In this document: piece after piece, positions 1 to 11,361 of the stretch | Layout: the number at the start of each line of letters is the position of its first letter | Numbering within the stretch: position 1 is the stretch's first letter | Origin: Thamnocephalis sphaerospora | Taxonomy: Eukaryota > Zoopagomycota > Zoopagomycetes > Zoopagales > Sigmoideomycetaceae | Reading direction: 5' to 3' | DNA: 41,849 bases | Assembly (NCBI GenBank): GCA_003614735.1 | Contig: KZ992493.1 | Span: 1-41,849, forward strand | Program-made: the position numbers and the translations under genes | The notes under the pieces: model-generated | What the model was told of the DNA's origin: nothing | Databases searched by the model: none | The model's input: the letters and a program-made list of their open reading frames with translations, nothing else

Positions 1-570
1 ATTTGACGATATCCTGTCTACACTTACACGAGCCACTTTGGCTCCATGATGCAGCCTTGACGCGTACTCCAAGCAGTATGTACAAGATTGTCGTGTTTGG
101 AAACCAGAGCTGGTAAGTGCGATGCAAGCGTGAGCGTGAGCAGATCAAAATACTGGCATTACACGAATGGTGGGCGATGCGCAGGCAGGTAGTAGCGTGC
201 ATTGCTTTTTATCCTGCATGCTCGATACTCTTGCGTCAGCATCAAACATACTTAGCCGGTGCGGACAGATAGTAATTACGCACATTTCATTCACTGACGC
301 TAATAGAGCTTACGTAGTCCGTTACACATGCACTTATACACACACTTGATGACGTTTTATCTCAATTGCCAATGGCAATATGGACCGAGTATTCCGCTCA
401 GTGCTCATGCCAAAGCTGCGGCCGTTTCTGTGGGAATTGTAGCACAAAGCGGTCTATCACGGCGTTCAGCTAGCCAGGTCTACGCTAGAGCGCCAAGCTC
501 TGCTATATGATTTTCTGATTGCGCCAAGGTGCAACGATTTCGGTCGTGCGTAGGGCGTGTCGGCCGCCAT

Positions 571-600
571 GAAAGCAACCGCTGGCTTTTGGTTGCTTTC
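571..600. repeat. perfect 10-bp hairpin followed by T-rich tail
   Basis: GAAAGCAACC (571-580) and its exact reverse complement GGTTGCTTTC (591-600) flank a 10-nt loop. TATTTTATC follows directly. The geometry is that of a stem-loop with a T-rich tail. Whether it is transcribed is unknown. Confidence 0.75.
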
Positions 601-2185
601 TATTTTATCATCCTTTAAAAAGCGTTATTGAGTATGCATGTGTCATTTGCCCATGAAAAATGCTATCTAAGCATGCATATACTTGCATTGGTAGATGGCG
701 GATGTCAAAAAGCGCAGCGTTTGATGACTGGCCAGCGATAGATTGGCCACGCAAATATTATGGCAGCACTACCTGCAATTCCATACTGGCCAAATTTGTC
801 ACACCTAAACCATCCTGCTGTTATCTCTACATGCCATTAATTATTGCATACAAGTTGGTCGAATGCTACGTTGAGGTGGATTTTGGCGCAATTTCAGGCT
901 GGCAAACGCGCGCGCTACCGTTCCGTGGATTTTAAAGCGGCCGTGTACCCTAAAAGATGCAGTAAATTACGAGCCCCGCATTTTACCGTGAATGCCATCA
1001 CACACTTTACCGGCAAACCAGCTACGGCGCGCTTGCAACGGGCATTGGACGCAACGCCAATACGTCTGTTGGACGCCGCTGAACTGCTTGCATGATGTAT
1101 TCACAGAAGTGTGTGTGTGCATTTGTGGCACTCTGGCTACCCAAAAGGACGCACATTGTCGGGCATTCTTTGGTTCTTGCCAACGCGGAGGCGTTATCCT
1201 CTGGTACGACCGGCGGAATGCCGAGCGCGCAGGGTGCTGGCGACGGACGGCATCGGCGTGGAGACTTGTGTGACTATGGGTGCGTGCGGGGCTCAGGACG
1301 CCCCCTTACGATCGAGACTGGCAAAAGCGCTGGGTGTTCTAGCACGGAACCACTCATCATGCGCGGCACGGTGCTGCGTTGCGCTGGTTGGTGGCCAATA
1401 GCGAGCACGTTGAGCACCGCAAGCCCGCCAGCAGGTGCATCCGCACTGCATATTTGCATGGTTGCAACGGCTGTGTTTGCCACGGCACGCAGGTTGGGCG
1501 GCGCGCACTGCCGCTGATTGGCGCCGCCTCATCCCTGCCGCGCAAGACCGTTGCCCGTTGCGGCAATGAATGATGGCTGCTGTGTAGCTGCGCCAGGTGG
1601 AACCCGGTCTTTGTCTGTAGTGGATACGCTCCGTGCGCGCACTGGCCGCAGGTGCGGGTGCGGGCGCACTAATGGCGCCACCGTGCAGCGCTTGCATGCA
1701 TCCGCCGCGGATGCAGCGAACCAGCGTTGGCAATGCATCATGGCCGGAAGGCATTGATGGGATATGAGTGTGCGCGTGCACCACATGGGCCTGGCGGTCA
1801 CCACCCTGGCCACGTGGCAATGCCTTTGTTATAGACGGGTACCAATCGCCAACGCAGATCGCAACGTCATGCATCACAGCTTACGACGGCGAACATCGCG
1901 TGCCCATATGGATGTGGCCTAGTGGGCCGTCACCAATCATCGTGCAGCACGGGCCAAGCACCAATCAGCCGTAGCATGGCAATATGCGCGAGCAGGACCC
2001 GAGAACAACCACCGCCGGCTTGCTACCGCGACGGTTGCTTGCGCGCGCACGCGTTACACGGTTGCCGTCATCATCGAGGCCGTCACGACGGTCGCGACGA
2101 TGTCGGCTGCCATCGGCAGGCTGCCATATGCGGTAGCGTCGTACTTGCGGCCGTTGTTCATTCGCCCCCTGATTGCTGCTGGTCG

Positions 2186-2219
2186 GCAGCAGCAGCAGCA
2201 GCAACAGCAGCAACAGCAA
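2186..2219. repeat. (CAG)n/(CAA) microsatellite
   Basis: Interrupted CAG/CAA trinucleotide tract. It is not inside any gene I can support, although open frames on both strands run across it. Confidence 0.85.
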
Positions 2220-2780
2220 TGCCAACGGCCAGTGACCGAGTACGCTGGAGTGGCCTGTCGCCCGAGCAACATGGTAACGGTAGCAAGGAAAGGGGCATGC
2301 TGCCGCTGCTAGCGTTGCCGCTGTCATGGTGAGCGCTCCTCCATGTAGGCCGTCCTGCGGTAGTGGGTCATTATTGCAGTCGCATTGCCGTGCTAGCGCC
2401 ATGTACCTATTTGGGATGCGAACGGACGGCCAACATGGACGCCTTATGTGTGCGCACAGGTGCCTTGCTTTCTTGTCGGCCAGCGCAGAAAGGGTCACAC
2501 GCTGTGCAGGCTGTTTTGTCAAGGCTGCAGCTTGCTGCGCACACGCATCGCGCATGAATAGACGCGGCAGCGATGACGATGCCGACGACCGCCGCGATGG
2601 TGGTGGTGGTGGTGGCCTGAGCAGCAGCTGTGACGACGCGACACACTGCTCGTACACCCATGCTGCCAACAAAGGAAATGAACGACCGTTCCTGATGCGC
2701 AGCGTGTGCGTACGTTTGGCCGTTGAGCCAACGTGGTGCAAGGGGGCGCCACTGGACGGTCGAGATGCGCGGTCCCCATG

Positions 2781-2812
2781 CGTGTGTGTATGTGTGTGTG
2801 CGTGTGTGTGCA
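2781..2812. repeat. (GT)n microsatellite
   Basis: Interrupted GT dinucleotide tract. It produces the His/Thr-rich false open frames on the minus strand here. Confidence 0.85.
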
Positions 2813-2960
2813 CATACGCGCTGGCCACTGCACACGTTCATGTGGACGGAGCGGAACAAGCGGTGGCGCAAGTGTCCAATGCCAGCGCGCGCATGTCTAG
2901 CATCGCCGTTGTTTGACCAAAGTTGGCCGTTGGCGTTGCGCGACGGCCACCGAGCGCAGA

Positions 2961-3015
2961 TCAGGCAGGCAGGCAGGCAGACCAGACAGGCAGGTAGGCA
3001 GGCAGGCAGGCAGGC
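2961..3015. repeat. (GGCA)n tetranucleotide array
   Basis: About 13 units of GGCA with a few interruptions (ACCAGACA, GGTA). It is the clearest tetranucleotide array in the window. Confidence 0.9.
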
Positions 3016-4921
3016 GCACGATAACGGCACTGTGTCAGCATTTACGTGCATAGACGTGCGTGGGTCATGGCGGTCGATGCCGACTGGACCGACTGGATCT
3101 GCGCCGTGGAAGGCGATGAGCGCGCGCGCATCGGCCAGGCCGACCGCTCCACGCACGCGTGCGCGCTACTGTGACCGTGGTGCCAATCGCCGATCTCGCA
3201 GCTTGTTATAGCAGCAGCATAGTTGCTTGTATCGTGGTCGTTGTATGCGTTGTGGTGATGGCCAGTGGGCTAGATGGACATGGCCCGTTGACGGTGGCGG
3301 TCTGTGGTGCCGCGGGTACTCGGTGGCTTATCGTCCGCAAGCGTGTCGGAGTTGCAATCGGCCGCGGCTGCGTAGCCTGACGCGCACCAACAGGCGTCGC
3401 GTGGGACGAGCCAAACGGATGGCCACCGCCATCCACCACCACTAGACTTGCGCATCGTCACCGCCTAGATAGCATGTCGACGGCTGTCAAGCATACACGG
3501 TAGCTTACTCTTGCTGTCCTGCTGACGGCTGCCCTGTCAATCCTGCTGCACGCGTGCTTTTTTGAATCGGCACTGTAGGCGCATGACCAGTCACTGACGG
3601 TGGACGGCATTGCACCTCATCGACACCCACGTGCCACGTGCCAGATCGCTGACTGACTCGTTCGTCTGCTCGCTCGTCGTCGATACGTACGCGGTTTCCA
3701 AGCTCCGCTGGCCTCATCGCCTCCCTTTGAGGCGAGTCACAGCGCACGCTCACCTATATAGCTGGCCCATTGCCCCGCCACGGCGCACGCGTTGTCCTTA
3801 TCGAACGTCGCTTTCTGCCGCTGCTCACTCACTCTCTTTCTCTCTTCTACGCCTATCTTGTAGCCGTTGCTGCGCCGATCGACCTGTCGTTCCATCACCT
3901 GACCACACACATACACACCCACACGCTTCTGTCGCCGACCATCTTTGGCCGCCACGCACTTGCGGACGAGTAGATACATTCCACCGCCACACGCCACCAT
4001 CCGCTGTCGACGGTGCTCGACATTACACACAGTTTGTCGTGTCACCCCTCCCGCTGCCATCGCCACTATTGCCACCGCTGTCGCTGCACCACACCACTAC
4101 CGCCTCGGCTGCTGTTACGCTTCTGCTCGCCTACGTTGTGTAGCGCTTCTAGACGTGTAGACGCCTTTGCCTAGACTGCTGTGTTGCCGTGCTCCGCTCG
4201 GTGCTTGCCTGTTGTACATATTCACAGGCATACGACTCTCCACAAGTAGACGCGAGTGTACGCTCCACTTGTTCACATTGTGTATCTGATCCTAGACGTT
4301 CTTGAACGCACCCTTTCTCTCCCTTACTCTCTCTCTCACTTCATCCTTGCCACCTTGCAACTCTATTGTGACTGGGTCGTTTCTTCCTTTTTGTCTAAAC
4401 ACCCATCTGCACGCTCTGCTTGAGACACTGGTAAGTGCGCACGCAACCAATCCACGTAGCGGTCCGTGCGGAGAGGTGTGCATCCATGACGTGGTGTTTG
4501 AGGCTCGCCTGTGCTGGTGGCGTTATGATGGCATCGGTGCCTGTTGTGACACCAAGGCGGCCACGAGCGACGGCTGTATGAATCGCCGCTAGCACCGACG
4601 TGACGACTGCTGCCACTGCTGGCATTGTTGCTGCTGCGCTGCCACTGCTGCTGCTGCTGCCGCCTTCATGCTCCCCTGAGTCTGTGGGTTGCCCGATGCC
4701 GCTCCAATTTCCCTTCCTCTGACCAGTGTACGCATACGCGCATTTTGCTTTTGCGGACAAGCGCAACGCTTGAGCAGGCGTGGGATTGATCGGCCTGAAT
4801 GTTGTTGGCGTCACCTTTTATGCATGAGTGGTACATGTCCACCAGCCTGCGTGCATGGTGTCTCTCGTCTACCGCACACACGCACGATGATGCTCGCGCA
4901 AGCTGTGACCGTCTTGTAGCG

Positions 4922-4948
4922 CGTGTGTGTGTGTGTGTGTGTGTGTGG
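4922..4948. repeat. (GT)n microsatellite
   Basis: Nearly pure GT tract, followed at about 4966-5005 by degenerate GGTC/GGTT repeats. Confidence 0.9.
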
Positions 4949-5095
4949 ACGCGGATGCGATCGGTCGGTCATCCGGTCGGTCGGTTGGTTGGTCGGCCAG
5001 CTGGTTGGACAGATTTATCGGTTGCGAATGCTTGCTGGTCTGTGGCGAACGCGCATGATGTTTCTGCTCCGCGCGGCCTGCTTGATAGGCGCATC

Positions 5096-5126
5096 GTGTG
5101 TGTGTGTGTGTGCGTGTGTGTGTGTG
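5096..5126. repeat. (GT)n microsatellite
   Basis: GT tract with a single GC interruption. Confidence 0.9.
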
Positions 5127-5792
5127 GCTAGACCACATCCACTGCACGCCTCGTTGGTCAACGACAGGCATGTAGCGGCTTGGGGTGCAGACGCATTTGC
5201 GGCCACAGTGTGCAGCAGTGCGCGTAGGTGCGTTTGGCGGGCTTGGTTGGTCCATTTGCACCCTCAACAGCGTCATAGTGTGCGTGCGGTCCGTCCCCGC
5301 CGACGTTCCACCGCCTAGCATGTCCGTCTGCAGCGCTTGTGGTTGCCAGCAGGGCGAGCAGCAGCAGCAGCAGCTTCAAAAGGGCCTGACAACGGGCATC
5401 CTACGGCATACTGCGCTCGTTCCATCGCCTGCCTCTTTGTGTCTCGGTGCTACGACTCGCTCTTGACAGCATCCTTTGTCGATCTGCACGCACTGCCGTT
5501 TGTGTCTTTCTAGTCTGCTGCTATCCGTCTGTACGCGCCCAGTTTATCGTCTAGGTCGACGTGTAAGCCTGCACACTCCACGCCTCATCCGCACACGCAC
5601 GCTCGTTTGTTCGCACGTACCTACCAACTCCTTTTGCTGCTTGGCACATCCCACGACCGCCATCCACGGTGGTGTTGCATCTGCGAAAGGAGCATCTGTT
5701 GCACATTCATTACTTTTTGCATTATTGTTGTTTGCCATTCTTCCTTTCTGGCCCCGATCCACTGTCCCAACTGCGTCAGCTTCGGTAGGACC

Positions 5793-5794
<2 letters not shown>

Positions 5795-5827
<33 letters not shown>
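5795..5827. repeat. (GT)n microsatellite
   Basis: Uninterrupted GT tract of about 16 units, the longest pure dinucleotide run in the window. Confidence 0.95.
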
Positions 5828-5832
<5 letters not shown>

Positions 5833-6596
5833 TGGCCGGCGATGATGGGCGAGTAGGGCGAGGCAGGGCGGCGAAAGCTGGCGCGGCATAGTGGTCCCAT
5901 GTCCGACCGCATGGTTCGCTGCGCACGCGGTCTACCTTGGCCTGTGGCGCTTTTTTGGCCACCACCTCCGTTTCGGTGACACGCGACCTGCGCACGCGGC
6001 ACGGCAGCCGCCTACATGATTGCTTTGCCCGCAGCAACAAGCGCCCCGTCCGCCGGTCTTTATCTTTCCTTGGCTCGGCTCTCCTGCTCCTGCTTTGATC
6101 GCCATCTTTGCTTTATAGACTCCTCGATTCCGTTCCCTCCTTGCTCGCTTGACCGCTTTCATACACCTTCTCGTTTAAGCGTACGCACGCCTATTTTGTG
6201 CCTTGGCCGTTCACCGTCCGCGGCACTGCTTATCCGCTACTCTTTCGCCCCTTACCCGTTAGCCTTTTCTGTTGGCGCGCGTGGGTTGTACCCGCCGAAA
6301 CCAACGTTGCCATCTTCATCTTTACCGCTATCACTAGCCTGCTGGAAGTATTCTAATCCGCTGCTATCCATACTAGGACCAAGACTGTCCATTTCGTTTG
6401 TCAAGTATCTGCCATCTTTGTCCTATTCCAGGTACGTCCTCGGCAAGACTGCGCCACAGGCGGTGCCACACCTTTCCGTGCGGCGCCAAAGTTGGCAAGT
6501 GTTCCCTTTCTCTCCCCGCCCATCTTAGCGCCGCGTTTGCGTCGTAGCTGCTCGTTTTGCTCTCGTCGCTGCTCTTTCGCCTTTTACACTCTAGTA

Positions 6597-6616
6597 CTCT
6601 CTCTCTCTCTCTCTCT
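6597..6616. repeat. (CT)n microsatellite
   Basis: Pure CT tract inside the pyrimidine-rich leader. Comparable CT runs occur at about 8139-8162, at 8434-8457 and near 34806-34830. Confidence 0.9.
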
Positions 6617-6985
6617 ACACTATTTGCGGGCGCCACGTCTTTGTCTTTGCTCCTTTTACCCCTACACCGCCTACACCGCCACCACCTACCACACGACACG
6701 TTTGCTCGCCTGCTCCTGCGACCCCTTGACGTTTTCGTGCAAGTTTTCACGCTTGCTGGCTCTCTCTCTCTCATACACCTGTCTACTCCTGGTTGGCTAC
6801 AGCCCCCCTGTTAGTTTGCCACCTTTAATTCTCGGTTGACGTGGACAATAGCCGCGCCATTCCACTCCTGCTTCCGCTCCTGCTTCTCCCGGTTGTTGTA
6901 CTACGGCATTCGCCACCCCGTGTTCTGACGTATCGTCGACCTTGCCGTTAAAAAGGCCGACATAGACTTGTAGGTCTTGCGTTGC

Positions 6986-6986
6986 G

Positions 6987-7017
<31 letters not shown>

Positions 7018-7018
7018 C
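6986..7018. repeat. (CTG)n microsatellite
   Basis: CTG/TTG trinucleotide tract about 320 bp upstream of the 99-aa ORF start. Confidence 0.9.
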
Positions 7019-7338
7019 CTCACCCTTGCTCTTTCCCACAGCGCGCGTCCGCACTATCCTTTAACCCTGTTGGCTTTTCGTGCCACTTGCGACTCGTGTG
7101 TGTGGGTGTGCGTGCGTGTGTATCTCGGCCTGCCAATCCACCGTCGTCACGCGGTCACGGTCACGTTGGACCTACACTCACCTGTCGTGTCCTGCTTCTG
7201 TCGTTTTGCTGCAGCGCCTCACACTTGTTTGCGGTTCTGCTCGTTCTCACCACCGCCAAAGACGACCGCTTGCTCTCCGTAGCTTCCTTGTCTACCACCT
7301 CCACCACTACCGCCCAACTATACACGTCCGTCTTCAGC

Positions 7339-7638
7339 ATGTCTCAGGCTCTGTTCGCCAGCACTGCCGTGGCCGCACCGGTTGCCGTCGGCCTTTTGCC
7401 CGACGCTCGCCGCCACTACGGCCTCACACCTGCTCCGGCTACTGCAGCCGATGCTCACAACGGTGCTCTGCCGGCATCCACACCGGTGCCCATGACCGTG
7501 TCGCTGCCGCTGGACATCAGCGTGCCCAAGACGGCACTGCGTCGGCGTAACGCCGTCGTGGAAGCCATGCTCGAGGGCAACGTGCTGGCCGCGCTGTCTG
7601 CTGTGCGCGGCCAGCCGGAACCCTCCGTCGCCGCCTAA
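7339..7638 (+). CDS. small orphan protein, 99 aa
   Basis: Single-exon frame of 99 codons starting at the ATG after a pyrimidine-rich leader. I do not recognise a family. The sequence is Ala/Val/Pro-rich, with a disordered-looking middle (PATAADAHNG, PASTPVP). A basic patch, RRRN, opens a likely C-terminal helix of about 20 residues (NAVVEAMLEGNVLAALSAVR). Codon choice (GCC, CTG, GTG, CGC) resembles the secure genes. The frame is open upstream to 6982, but the leader is low-complexity, so the ATG at 7339 is preferred. It is the only frame in the first 8.9 kb that reads like a real protein. It could be a short regulatory protein or the visible exon of something longer. Confidence 0.5.
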   Translation: MSQALFASTAVAAPVAVGLLPDARRHYGLTPAPATAADAHNGALPASTPVPMTVSLPLDISVPKTALRRRNAVVEAMLEGNVLAALSAVRGQPEPSVAA

Positions 7639-8927
7639 ACACAGCGGTTGGACGGCATCGGGTTGCCGTTGCTTGCCCTCTTGCATCATCGCACACACAC
7701 ACTACCTTATACACTCGCTCGGCACATGCGCCGCATGCTGCCACCCTCTAGACGGTCTGTTTGCGCGCACTTTTGCGCCATCCTTTGCATATGATATCCA
7801 CCACGACCGCTTTCCTGCCGCTTCTCTCTCTCTCTCCCGCTCGCTCACCCACTCCTCAGCGCATCATGGGCTTTGCGACGATCATGATGGTCGCAAAGCC
7901 CGCCTGCACGCCGGGCCGTGCATCAATATACATCACCCATGCCCGTTGCTGCTACGGTCTCTCGCGTTCTGTCATCGTTATCGTTGTCGATGGTGTTTCC
8001 TCTCACTCCTTGTCGTTCTTTCCGTCGGTTTGATTGGGCGTGCGCGTTTTTGCCTGGACTCGGCATTAATGGCATATCAGGCCAGAATGCATCGCATCGT
8101 TGCCTTGCCTTCATGGTTGATGGGTCGCGCAGCACGTTCTCTCTCTCTCTCTCCTCTCTCTCTTACCGGCTTATGACAGCATGATCAGATGCATTCTGGT
8201 TGGGGTAATCCCCACACATGGTTGCGCTGATCGTGTTGCCTTTTCCTCTTCTCGTCGGCGCTCCTCGTCCTCTGCCCTGTTTGCCACCGTTACCGTTCCT
8301 GTCTGCACCACAGCTGTTGCCCAACGTGCGTGCAGAGGTGTCCATGGCGGCGGAAGGGTGAGCGCGCGTGCGCTTCGTCGTTTGTCCGCTACATCATTAG
8401 CCTATGTCGTTGCTTTCCCCTCGATTGGTTTTCGCTCTCTCTCTCTCTCTCTCTCTCGCTTTGTCTCTCCCCGCTTGTTGCACACCGGCACGCCTATCAG
8501 CGTGTCTGCTGACTCCGCTGGACCAGCGGTCGGTCAGTGGCTGTGTTTGCGCAGTCTGGCAGCACATGGATGTGTGCGCTCGCACACCGCGGCTTTCACG
8601 CTTCATTTGCTTGGACTCTCGTTTTACCAGACCTCCTCCTTTTCGCCCCGTACGCAAGAGATATTATAGAGTCAGTCCTTCAACATGTCCTTGTGTCCGA
8701 GGATGCAGGTTCAGTGCCGTGCTCTGTCACGACTGGGTATGCACACCTCGCCGCCCTGTCCCTTTACGTTCATCAAGGGATGCCTGTATATATGCCCTCA
8801 CACTTCTCAGTCCGCCAATACAACACGTAACCACCTTTGCCGCAATTCAGTGTGCCACAATTGTCATAGGAATAGAGTCGTGTTTTGCGCCCTAGATCGC
8901 TACGTACAGCGCGGTAGCACCGTGCCA
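7639..8927. other. gene-free stretch between the 99-aa ORF and GcvH
   Basis: No gene recognised. It holds CT microsatellites and the long palindrome at 7868-7901. Pyrimidine-rich + strand sequence continues to about 8650. The last few hundred bases may carry the 3' UTR of the minus-strand GcvH gene. Confidence 0.5.
7868..7901. repeat. 34-bp near-perfect palindrome
   Basis: A perfect 12-bp arm pair, GGGCTTTGCGAC (7868-7879) and GTCGCAAAGCCC (7890-7901), surrounds a 10-bp centre. The inner 8 bp of that centre (ATCATGAT) are themselves palindromic, so only one base pair in the whole 34 bp is unmatched. It lies 230 bp after the stop of the 99-aa ORF. It could be an RNA stem-loop in a 3' UTR or a dimeric protein-binding site. 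Confidence 0.8.
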
Positions 8928-9641
8928 TTAGATCAGCTTTTCGTAGGCATCCTTATCCATGAGCTTGTCCACCTCGCTAGCATCGGTCGGGCGGAGCTTG
9001 ACCAGCCAGCCTGAGTGTCGGCACGTGTTCCATGTCATGTTTAGCATCCTATGCTGTGCGTAGACGCCCAGCTGCGCGGTACATACCCTTCGTTTCCGGG
9101 TCGCTGTTGATCAGCTCCGGGCTTTCGTTGAGTTCGCCGTTGCTCTCCAACACCTCGCCGGCGATGGGCGCATACACGTCGCTAGCGGCCTTGACGCTCT
9201 CAATGCTGCAGAGCACGCCTGCATCGGGCCGCCATAACGCGTCAAAGGCGCGTCAAGGACACCTCGCCTATTGCGTTTGGAACGTACCGCCAGACTCCAC
9301 CTGCTCGCCCGGCTGAGCCGACAGGTCCACGTAGACAACCTCACCCAGCTTGCTCTGCGCGTGGTCGGTAATGCCAATGGTGGCGATACCATCGTCGCCG
9401 AGCACCACCCACTCGTGGTCTTCCGTGAAACGCTTGGCTGTGTGTGGCAGCGCGCGTAAGCCGTCTGGATTCAGCAGTTTGTCGCAGGCGCCGTGATCGC
9501 CTCAAAGCGCCGGGCGCACTCGACAGGGTACTTACTGGCATACATGCGCTGGAACGTGAGGCTCGTCCAGGCTGCGGTGGCACGTGGGGCAAAGCTGGCC
9601 GGTGCAGCGCGCACAAGCTGGCGGGTAAGACGAAGAGCCAT
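8928..9641 (-). CDS. GCSH: glycine cleavage system H protein, mitochondrial
   Basis: Lipoyl carrier of the mitochondrial glycine decarboxylase complex: it shuttles the aminomethyl group between the P, T and L proteins. Four exons: 9641-9536, 9437-9288, 9218-9087 and 9010-8928, giving 156 aa, normal for the family. Residues 1-34 are basic and hydroxylated without acidic residues, as in a mitochondrial presequence ending near MYAT. Then follow DHEWV, the GITDHAQ block, VYVDL, and the lipoylation motif ESVKAASD with Lys95 as the lipoyl attachment site, ending GWLVKLRP. Donors are GTAAGT, GTACGT and GTATGT, all phase 1. MED19 lies 325 bp upstream on the same strand. Confidence 0.95.
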
Positions 9642-9965
9642 GGCGATCAATGAAACGAGGCGCAGCCACAGGTCAGCCGGTAGGTCGCGTAGACAAGCGT
9701 AGGTGGCAATCAAGCCGAGAACGAAAAGAAGAACAAGGTGAGGCAGCGACGGTGGCAGCCTGCACACGCGTCATCTCATCAATGCTTCATCAGTTTCTCA
9801 CTGCCAATCAAACACCACAGTAGAGGCTCTATAAACAGCAATAGCGAGTCTGATGGTTATAGTAAGAAGAATGCAGGACGCCCGGCTACATGATATTGTG
9901 CTGCAGCAAGAATGCAAAGAAGAAGGATGCGCCAAAGAGATGGCCAAGAAAAGAACAGGCTGGCG

Positions 9966-10974
9966 CTATGACGGAGACTCATCGCCAGCGCCCAGCCGCC
10001 CTTCGGCGCGTTCCTAGCATACATTCGGCACGAGCGTGTTAGCCAGGGCTTGGTCGATCGTCTACGTGTCCAGGCGTGCCTACCCTCTTGCGCTTCTTTC
10101 GCTTTCGGCGCTCTTCCTCCGTCTCGCCTTCCCGGTCATGCTTGCGCTTCTTTTTCTGCTTGTCGCCAGCGGCAGGTTAGCTTGACTTGTGAATGTATAC
10201 GAAACGCCTGCCATCATCGACAATGTACCTTTTTCTTGTGTTTACGGTCGGAGCCAGAGCCACGCCGATGCTCGCGATCACCATCCAGTGCGCCTTCGCT
10301 GCCATGGCGGCCCGCTTCGGTCGCGTTGTCCTCGTCGCCATCGTCATCTTGATCTAGCAGCGATGCGTCATACTGGACAGGCAAGTGGCGCGCGTTAGTT
10401 GCCGATGCATCCGAGTCAGGGGATATGCACGCAGGTGTAGGCGCGCGTAGACGCACCCCAACGAGTATGCCTGGTTGTAAACGGAGCGCGCGCGCCAGCT
10501 GGTCCTCGTCAAACGGCTGCATCTCCACGCCCTCGTTCTGTGCCGGTCGCATGATCAAGTCGATGAGACCAGGCCCAGCCGATGGCAATGCTCGGCCTGG
10601 TCGGTCACATTGGCGGTTATGGTTAGCGTGTCTAGACGCATACAGGGTACCGCAGTCATGCTTACCCGGAATATCAGACACATAAGCATCAAAGCCATCC
10701 GGCAGCGTATTGCCGCCCGCAACGACGCGCTGATAAAAAGGTGCTAAACCGCAGCGCTCCAGCAGATTAACATTGCCAAGCGGTAGCGCAGAAGCTTTGT
10801 CTACGCGTGCCGCCTTGTCGTCAGCGGCAGCATATAACCGTGGTAACATGGCCACTCACGCTGTAGCGTGCCGACAAAGAAAAGCTCGTCCGTAGCACCA
10901 GGTACCTGATTGGCAGCTGGCACTGGCGGTGACTCCATCAGTATGGCCGATTCGTTGGCTGGGTTTGCAGCCAT
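9966..10974 (-). CDS. MED19: Mediator subunit 19 (Med19/Rox3 family)
   Basis: Head-module subunit of the Mediator co-activator that links transcription factors to RNA polymerase II in the nucleus. Five exons: 10974-10860, 10800-10666, 10596-10229, 10155-10084 and 10013-9966, giving 245 aa. Family marks are LLERCGLAPF, the YVSDIPG segment, IDLIMRPAQ, the QPFDEDQLARAL...LQPG block, then an acidic stretch and a Lys/Arg-rich tail (HKKK joined to KKKRKHDREG). The ATG at 10974 has a strong GCCATGG context and follows an in-frame stop; a second ATG in frame lies at 10938. The acceptor of exon 2 could also be 6 nt further in, same frame. The last intron (GTAGGC...TGCTAG with a GCTAAC branch) is inferred; without it the protein would end about 17 residues into that intron. 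Confidence 0.85.
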
Positions 10975-11361
10975 GGCTAGTCGCGATCAGCAGCACGCCG
11001 GCGGAATTGCACAGCGGTGGAGCTGCGTTGGCGGCCCAGGCTGAATGGTCGCCAGCAGACGCAGGAGAATACGGCGGCGTAGAAAGGCACCGTAGTACGG
11101 CGGCGGTCACCGTGACTAGCACGTGCGAGCAGACAGCGCAGCAATGGGAGATGAAGCAGACAAGAAAGAAGGCGTCGTCTTGTGGAATGGCGATGCGGCG
11201 CTGGCTTTGTTGTTCTAGACACGACTCTTTCCTACTCGCCGCCATCCGGCCGCTTCCGTTTCGTCAGCTGCGCTTGTCCTGGCTACGTTTGCGCTTGCGT
11301 GCCCCAGGTCGACGCATCCGCCTGCCTTTTACGTCTCGCGCCAGCGGCGCTGAGGACCGTT
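10975..11361. other. shared upstream region of MED19 and SLC25A46-like gene
   Basis: The two genes point away from each other across 387 bp, so this is a probable bidirectional promoter. A + strand open frame runs through it (10929-11483) and a short ATG-initiated frame starts at 11149, but neither connects by a convincing splice to the SLC25A46-like exon. An extra 5' exon of that gene cannot be excluded. Confidence 0.45.

Larger units (their letters stand above)
1..3600. other. gene-poor, repeat-rich region
   Basis: No gene was recognised here. Many overlapping open frames exist on both strands from about 1100 to 3200, but they follow from high GC and microsatellites: they translate to His/Thr, Ala or Cys-rich low-complexity strings and match no family I know. 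A frame at 844-1095 (83 codons) looks slightly more protein-like but has no recognisable domain. The region contains a hairpin at 571-600 and CAG, GT and GGCA repeats listed separately. No rRNA or tRNA signature was seen. Confidence 0.6.
3600..7338 (+). other. pyrimidine-rich region upstream of the 99-aa ORF
   Basis: From about 3800 the + strand is strongly C/T-rich in blocks (3820-4400, 5400-5760, 6020-6850, 7030-7338), separated by GT and CAG/CTG repeats. TATATA lies at 3755-3760, before the first block. The last block runs straight into the ATG at 7339. Similar pyrimidine-rich leaders precede the intronless F-box gene (32440-32520) and, more weakly, the TPS1 start (41361-41699). I infer promoter and 5' leader sequence, possibly with leader introns. 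No protein-coding gene is supported inside. Confidence 0.4.

Noticed and set aside
1965-2828. 287-codon minus-strand open frame with His/Thr and Leu runs
   Set aside because: The frame is created by GT and CAG repeats in GC-rich DNA. Overlapping frames on both strands are equally open, and no domain or plausible codon pattern is seen.
2407-3156. 249-codon minus-strand open frame
   Set aside because: Runs through the GGCA and GT arrays, producing ACLP/LPACL and HTHT strings; repeat translation, not a protein.
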